This document shows positions 4,706 through 7,453 of a stretch of 7,453 bases of DNA, one piece after another. The notes under the pieces are model-generated. The model had not been told where the DNA came from and made no database searches. It saw nothing but the letters and a program-made list of their open reading frames with translations. This DNA is from Thermoleophilia bacterium (GTDB lineage Bacteria; Actinomycetota; Thermoleophilia; Gaiellales; SKUG01), in NCBI GenBank assembly GCA_025964465.1, contig JAOPYS010000053.1, positions 1 to 7,453 of the forward strand, given 5' to 3'. Within the stretch, counting starts at the first letter, position 1, and each line of letters begins with the position of its first letter. Made by a program: the position numbers and the translations under genes.

Positions 4706-6241
4706 CTACGCCTTCGTGCGGCGCGCGGGGAAGAGGATGACGTCGCGTACCGACCGCTGGCCGGTGAGCAGCATCGCGAGGCGGTCGACGCCGAACCCGA
4801 GGCCACCGGTCGGCGGCATGCCGTACTCGAGCGCGGTGACGTAGTCCTCGTCGAGCTGCTCGGCCTCGTCGTCGCCCGCCGCGCGGGCCTGTGCCTGCTG
4901 CTGGAACCGCTCGAGCTGCAGCGCCGGGTCGTTGAGCTCGGAGAAGGCGTTGCCGAGCTCCATGCCGGCCGCGAACGCCTCGAAGCGCCGCACGACCTTG
5001 GGGTTGTCGGCGTGCGTGCGTGCGAAGGGTGACAGTTCCACCGGGTAGTCGATGAGGAAGGTCGGCTGGATCAGCCCGGGCTCCACGAACTTGGTGAGGA
5101 GGGCGTCGATGAGCTTGCCACGGGTCGTGTCGCCCTTGGGGTCGTAGCCGGCTGCGACCAGCGCGGCGCGCAGCTCGTCGTCGCTCGCGGAGTCGATGTC
5201 GACCTTCCCCTGCTCGAGGATGGCGTCGCGCAGCGTGATGCGTGGCCAGCGGCCGTCGAGGCGGATCTCGCCGTGGTCGGGGTGCGTGATGGTGGTCGTG
5301 CCCACCGAGCGCTCGGCGACGTAGGGCACGAGCGCCTCGAACAGGTCCATGACGTCGTCGTAGTCGGCGTACGCCTGGTACAGCTCGATCATCGTGAACT
5401 CGGGGTTGTGCTTGAAGCTGATCCCCTCGTTGCGGAAGTTCGTGCCGATCTCGAACACGCGCTCCATGCCGCCGACGATGAGGCGCTTCAGGTACAGCTC
5501 GGTGGCGATGCGCAGGTACAGGCGCATGTCGAGCTCGTTGTGGTGCGTGACGAACGGGCGCGCCGCGGCGCCGCCGTAGATCGGCTGCAGCACTGGCGTC
5601 TCGACCTCGAGGAAGTCGCGCTCCTCCAGGAACCGGCGGATGGCGCTGACCATCTTCGAGCGCGCGACGAACACGTCGAGCGAGTCGCGGTTGGCGACCA
5701 GGTCGAGGTAGCGGCGGCCGCGGCGCTGCTCCTCGTCGACCAGCCCGTGGAACTTCTCGGGGAGGGGCCGGATGCACTTGGCCAGCAGGCGCACGCCGTC
5801 GACCTTGAGCGAGAGCTCGCCCTTGCGGGTCTTCATCGCGGTGCCCGCGACCTCGATCCAGTCGCCGAGGTCGAGGTCGTCGAACGACGCGAAGCCGTCG
5901 TCGCCGACGACGGACTTGGAGACGAACAGCTGGAGGGTGCCGGAGCGGTCGGCGAGCTCGGCGAAGATCAGCTTGCCCTGCCCGCGGCGCAGCATCATGC
6001 GGCCGGCGAGGACGTAGCGATCCTCGGTCTCGGCGCCGTCCTCCAGGCCCGAGTGTGCGGCGACCACGTCGGCGGCGTGCGCGGTCGGGCTCGCGGAGTA
6101 GGGCCACGGCTCGCCACCGGCCTCCGCCATCGCCGCGAGCTTGGCGCGACGGTCGTCCATGATCCGCGACTCGGCGGTGGCGCGCTCCTCGGGGGTGGGC
6201 TCGGCGGTCTCGGGCGTCTCGGGCGTCTCGGTCTGCGACAT
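4706..6241 (-). CDS. lysS: Lysyl-tRNA synthetase, class II
   Basis: The enzyme charges tRNA-Lys with lysine in the cytoplasm using ATP. At 511 residues it is the usual bacterial length. An N-terminal OB-fold anticodon-binding domain spans roughly 75-165 (GRMMLRRGQGKLIFAEL near its start). The class II catalytic domain has motif 2 as FRNEGISFKHNPEFTMIE near 265-285. Motif 3 is GGLGFGVDRLAMLL (479-492), followed by the family's typical RDVILFP end. The first 25 residues are an acidic Thr/Pro/Glu extension with PET repeats before the conserved RRAKLAAMAEAGGEPWPY. The start is the ATG at 6241; an internal ATG at residue 28 is possible, but this part lacks a better ribosome binding site. The gene starts 18 bases after the acetyltransferase stop, and the amylase gene begins 6 bases after its stop. 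All class II landmarks are intact. Confidence 0.98.
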   Translation of the reverse strand: MSQTETPETPETAEPTPEERATAESRIMDDRRAKLAAMAEAGGEPWPYSASPTAHAADVVAAHSGLEDGAETEDRYVLAGRMMLRRGQGKLIFAELADRSGTLQLFVSKSVVGDDGFASFDDLDLGDWIEVAGTAMKTRKGELSLKVDGVRLLAKCIRPLPEKFHGLVDEEQRRGRRYLDLVANRDSLDVFVARSKMVSAIRRFLEERDFLEVETPVLQPIYGGAAARPFVTHHNELDMRLYLRIATELYLKRLIVGGMERVFEIGTNFRNEGISFKHNPEFTMIELYQAYADYDDVMDLFEALVPYVAERSVGTTTITHPDHGEIRLDGRWPRITLRDAILEQGKVDIDSASDDELRAALVAAGYDPKGDTTRGKLIDALLTKFVEPGLIQPTFLIDYPVELSPFARTHADNPKVVRRFEAFAAGMELGNAFSELNDPALQLERFQQQAQARAAGDDEAEQLDEDYVTALEYGMPPTGGLGFGVDRLAMLLTGQRSVRDVILFPARRTKA

Positions 6242-6259
6242 GCCCGCGACTCTACGGAC

Positions 6260-6811
6260 CTACGTCAGTTCACGCGCGAGCAGGTCCATCAGGAGTCCGT
6301 CGTGGAACACCGCCGTGCCGTCTTCGCCCACGGGGCCGCGCTCGTACTCGCGCATCACGCCAACCCGGCGGAACCCGACCTTCTCGTAGCAGCGGATCGC
6401 GCGCTCGTTGTCGACGGCGGGGTCGATGATCAGGCGGTGGTGGCCGACCTCGTGGACGAGGTAGCGGGCGAGCGTGCGCACCGCGTCGGTGCCGAGCCCG
6501 CGCCCCTGGCCCGCCTCCACCAGGAAGATGTCGATCCCGCCGTGGCGGTACTCCGGGTCGGTCTCCTCGTAGTGCTGGATGAAGCCGAGGCGCTGCGGGT
6601 CACCCGCCGCGGTGATCCACCAGCCGCTGCGGTCGGCCTCCGCGGCGTCGGTGATCCAGGCGAGGTCGTCGTGCTTCCAGACGGGCCAGCGGCTGAGCAC
6701 GTCGGGGCTGGAGGCCCACAGCTCGAGCAGCGCAGGGACGTCGTCGGGCCCGACGCGCACGAGCTCCACGAGCTCGCCGCGCAGGGTGGCCGGGTGGTGG
6801 TCGGTCGCCAT
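6260..6811 (-). CDS. GNAT acetyltransferase of the aminoglycoside 6'-N-acetyltransferase-like group
   Basis: This 183-residue acetyl-CoA-dependent N-acetyltransferase has the GNAT motif A at GQGRGLG (101-107), preceded by GIDIFLVE. Motif B follows as DPAVDNERAIRCYEKVGF (130-147). The DPxxxNxRAIRCYEKxGF pattern is shared with AAC(6')-I enzymes and related bacterial acetyltransferases, including siderophore-type relatives. The true substrate could be an aminoglycoside, another amine or a protein N-terminus; resistance should not be assumed. The barrel-like early part contains WASSPDVLSRWPVW (32-45) and WW (64-65), probably the acceptor side. The ATG at 6811 has no clear ribosome binding site. 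The gene follows the right-edge gene by 34 bases and precedes lysS by 18 bases, so it is probably cotranscribed with them. No membrane or secretion signal is seen. Confidence 0.92.
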   Translation of the reverse strand: MATDHHPATLRGELVELVRVGPDDVPALLELWASSPDVLSRWPVWKHDDLAWITDAAEADRSGWWITAAGDPQRLGFIQHYEETDPEYRHGGIDIFLVEAGQGRGLGTDAVRTLARYLVHEVGHHRLIIDPAVDNERAIRCYEKVGFRRVGVMREYERGPVGEDGTAVFHDGLLMDLLARELT

Positions 6812-6845
6812 GGCCGGCGCACTACCCGGCGTGGACCCCGCTCAC

Positions 6846-7439
6846 TCAGGCCGCGTCGCGGACGGCCTTCCAGGAGGAGGTCGTGCCGTCGTAGAACTCG
6901 GCGAAGTTGGGGCCGAACACGTGCATGGGCGAGCCGTCCTGCAGCTCGGCCGTGGCGCGGGCGACGAGCGAGCCCTGGTAGACGTAGAAGCGGTTGTCGG
7001 CACCCTGCAGGGTGATGACGCGGCTCCACTGGTCGCCACCGCCCGACGACGCGCGGGCTGCGCGGGCGGCGCTGGCCGCCTCCTCAGCGGTACCGAAGCC
7101 ACCCGCGGAGGTGTCGACGAACTTCTGCACCTGCAGCACGCCACCGCGGGCGAGGTCGCCCTCGGCCGTGCTCGACGCGTTGATGGAGAAGGACCGCCCG
7201 ATCACCGACGCGGGGTCGAATGCCTTGGGGGCCGCCGGGCCGCTCGTGCCCAGCGCGCCCAGCTCCTCGACCGAGCGCGGCGCGGTGCCGGTGCCGGTCG
7301 CGGTGCCGCCGCCACCGGCCGTCGTGCCCGTGCCGGTACCGGTACCGGTCGTGGTGCCGGTGCCCGTGCCGGTCGCGCCGGCGCCGGCGCCGGCGCCGCC
7401 AAACACGTTGGCCGTGCCGTAGGGGACCGAGATGGTCAT
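6846..7439 (-). CDS. Unrecognised protein with Gly-Thr low-complexity N-terminus
   Basis: I do not recognise this 197-residue protein. The start is the ATG at 7439, with a GGCGGGG-like sequence just before it. Residues 1-15 (MTISVPYGTANVFGG) precede a Gly/Ala/Thr tract (16-54) with GT dipeptide repeats. A probably folded domain follows from about 72 to 197. In it, a strand-like LQVQKFVD (102-109) leads into a helix (TAEEAASAARAARA, 117-130) and two strands (WSRVITLQ, RFYVYQGSL). The end contains the aromatic-rich HVFGPNFAEFYDG. This strand-helix-strand layout resembles the core of the paralogue pair, but similarity is too weak to be certain. There is no signal peptide, membrane segment or catalytic motif. 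It is first of the close-packed set leading to the acetyltransferase, lysS and amylase genes; its own promoter would be beyond the right edge. Confidence 0.85.
   Translation of the reverse strand: MTISVPYGTANVFGGAGAGAGATGTGTGTTTGTGTGTGTTAGGGGTATGTGTAPRSVEELGALGTSGPAAPKAFDPASVIGRSFSINASSTAEGDLARGGVLQVQKFVDTSAGGFGTAEEAASAARAARASSGGGDQWSRVITLQGADNRFYVYQGSLVARATAELQDGSPMHVFGPNFAEFYDGTTSSWKAVRDAA
7278..7394 (-). repeat. Simple-sequence Gly-Thr/Gly-Ala coding tract
   Basis: This codes for residues 16-54 of the right-edge gene. The DNA is built from near-repeats of GGTGCC, GGTACC and GGCGCC, with short runs of exact 6-base units (for example GGTACC near 7335-7346 and GGCGCC near 7379-7396). In-frame slippage would change linker length by two residues per unit. 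It reads as a flexible linker. Confidence 0.7.
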
Positions 7440-7453
7440 CGCCCCGCCGGCCT

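Noticed and set aside
3311..5032. 573-codon open frame on the plus strand
   Set aside because: It lies antisense to the GH13 gene and the end of lysS and has the same skewed composition without motifs.
4539..6107. 522-codon open frame on the minus strand over lysS
   Set aside because: It is shifted relative to lysS and Arg/Pro-rich; all lysyl-tRNA synthetase motifs are in the other frame.
6260..6811. Acquired aminoglycoside resistance gene
   Set aside because: The resemblance is to the broader acetyltransferase group. No integron, insertion sequence or attachment site is nearby, and the composition matches its neighbours.
5273..7015. 580-codon open frame on the plus strand
   Set aside because: It is antisense to lysS and the acetyltransferase gene, whose motifs are intact. 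The translation is Val/Ala/Arg/Asp-rich with no family features; long antisense frames are expected at this GC content.

Overview
The window is very GC-rich chromosomal DNA, with G or C at nearly every third codon position and GTG starts in use. This suggests a high-GC bacterium, most plausibly an actinobacterial-type lineage; that is inference and no gene here fixes the taxon. Nine protein-coding genes are supported: eight on the minus strand and one small gene on the plus strand. No rRNA, tRNA, insertion sequence or CRISPR array was found, and no stretch over 300 bases lacks a gene.

Reading in the direction of minus-strand transcription (right to left): an unrecognised protein with a Gly/Thr/Ala low-complexity N-terminus (7439-6846); a GNAT acetyltransferase resembling aminoglycoside 6'-N-acetyltransferases (6811-6260); class II lysyl-tRNA synthetase, lysS (6241-4706); and a cytoplasmic GH13 alpha-amylase-family glycosidase (4699-3404). 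The gaps are 34, 18 and 6 bases, so these four could be one operon. A 110-base gap with a candidate promoter follows. Then come two tandem paralogues of an unrecognised family (3293-2664 and 2616-2029), 47 bases apart and each with a clear ribosome binding site.

A convergent 124-base spacer separates the last paralogue from a 78-residue single-pass membrane protein on the plus strand (1668-1904). It holds two tandem copies of a long hairpin element. The 11-base loop is identical in both copies while the adjoining stem differs by paired, compensatory changes. This is the most striking non-coding signal in the window. The small membrane protein gene is divergent from a solitary beta-class DNA methyltransferase (1592-771).

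A 194-base spacer rich in palindromes follows. It leads to an unrecognised Ala/Pro/Thr/Gly-rich protein that runs off the left edge (576-1).

The recognised genes are translation (lysS), small-molecule acetylation, intracellular glucan metabolism and DNA methylation. Four minus-strand proteins and the small membrane protein have no function that can be named from sequence. No complete defence or mobile system is visible. The best candidates for something undescribed are the covarying hairpin pair and the paralogue family, with a possible third relative at the right edge.
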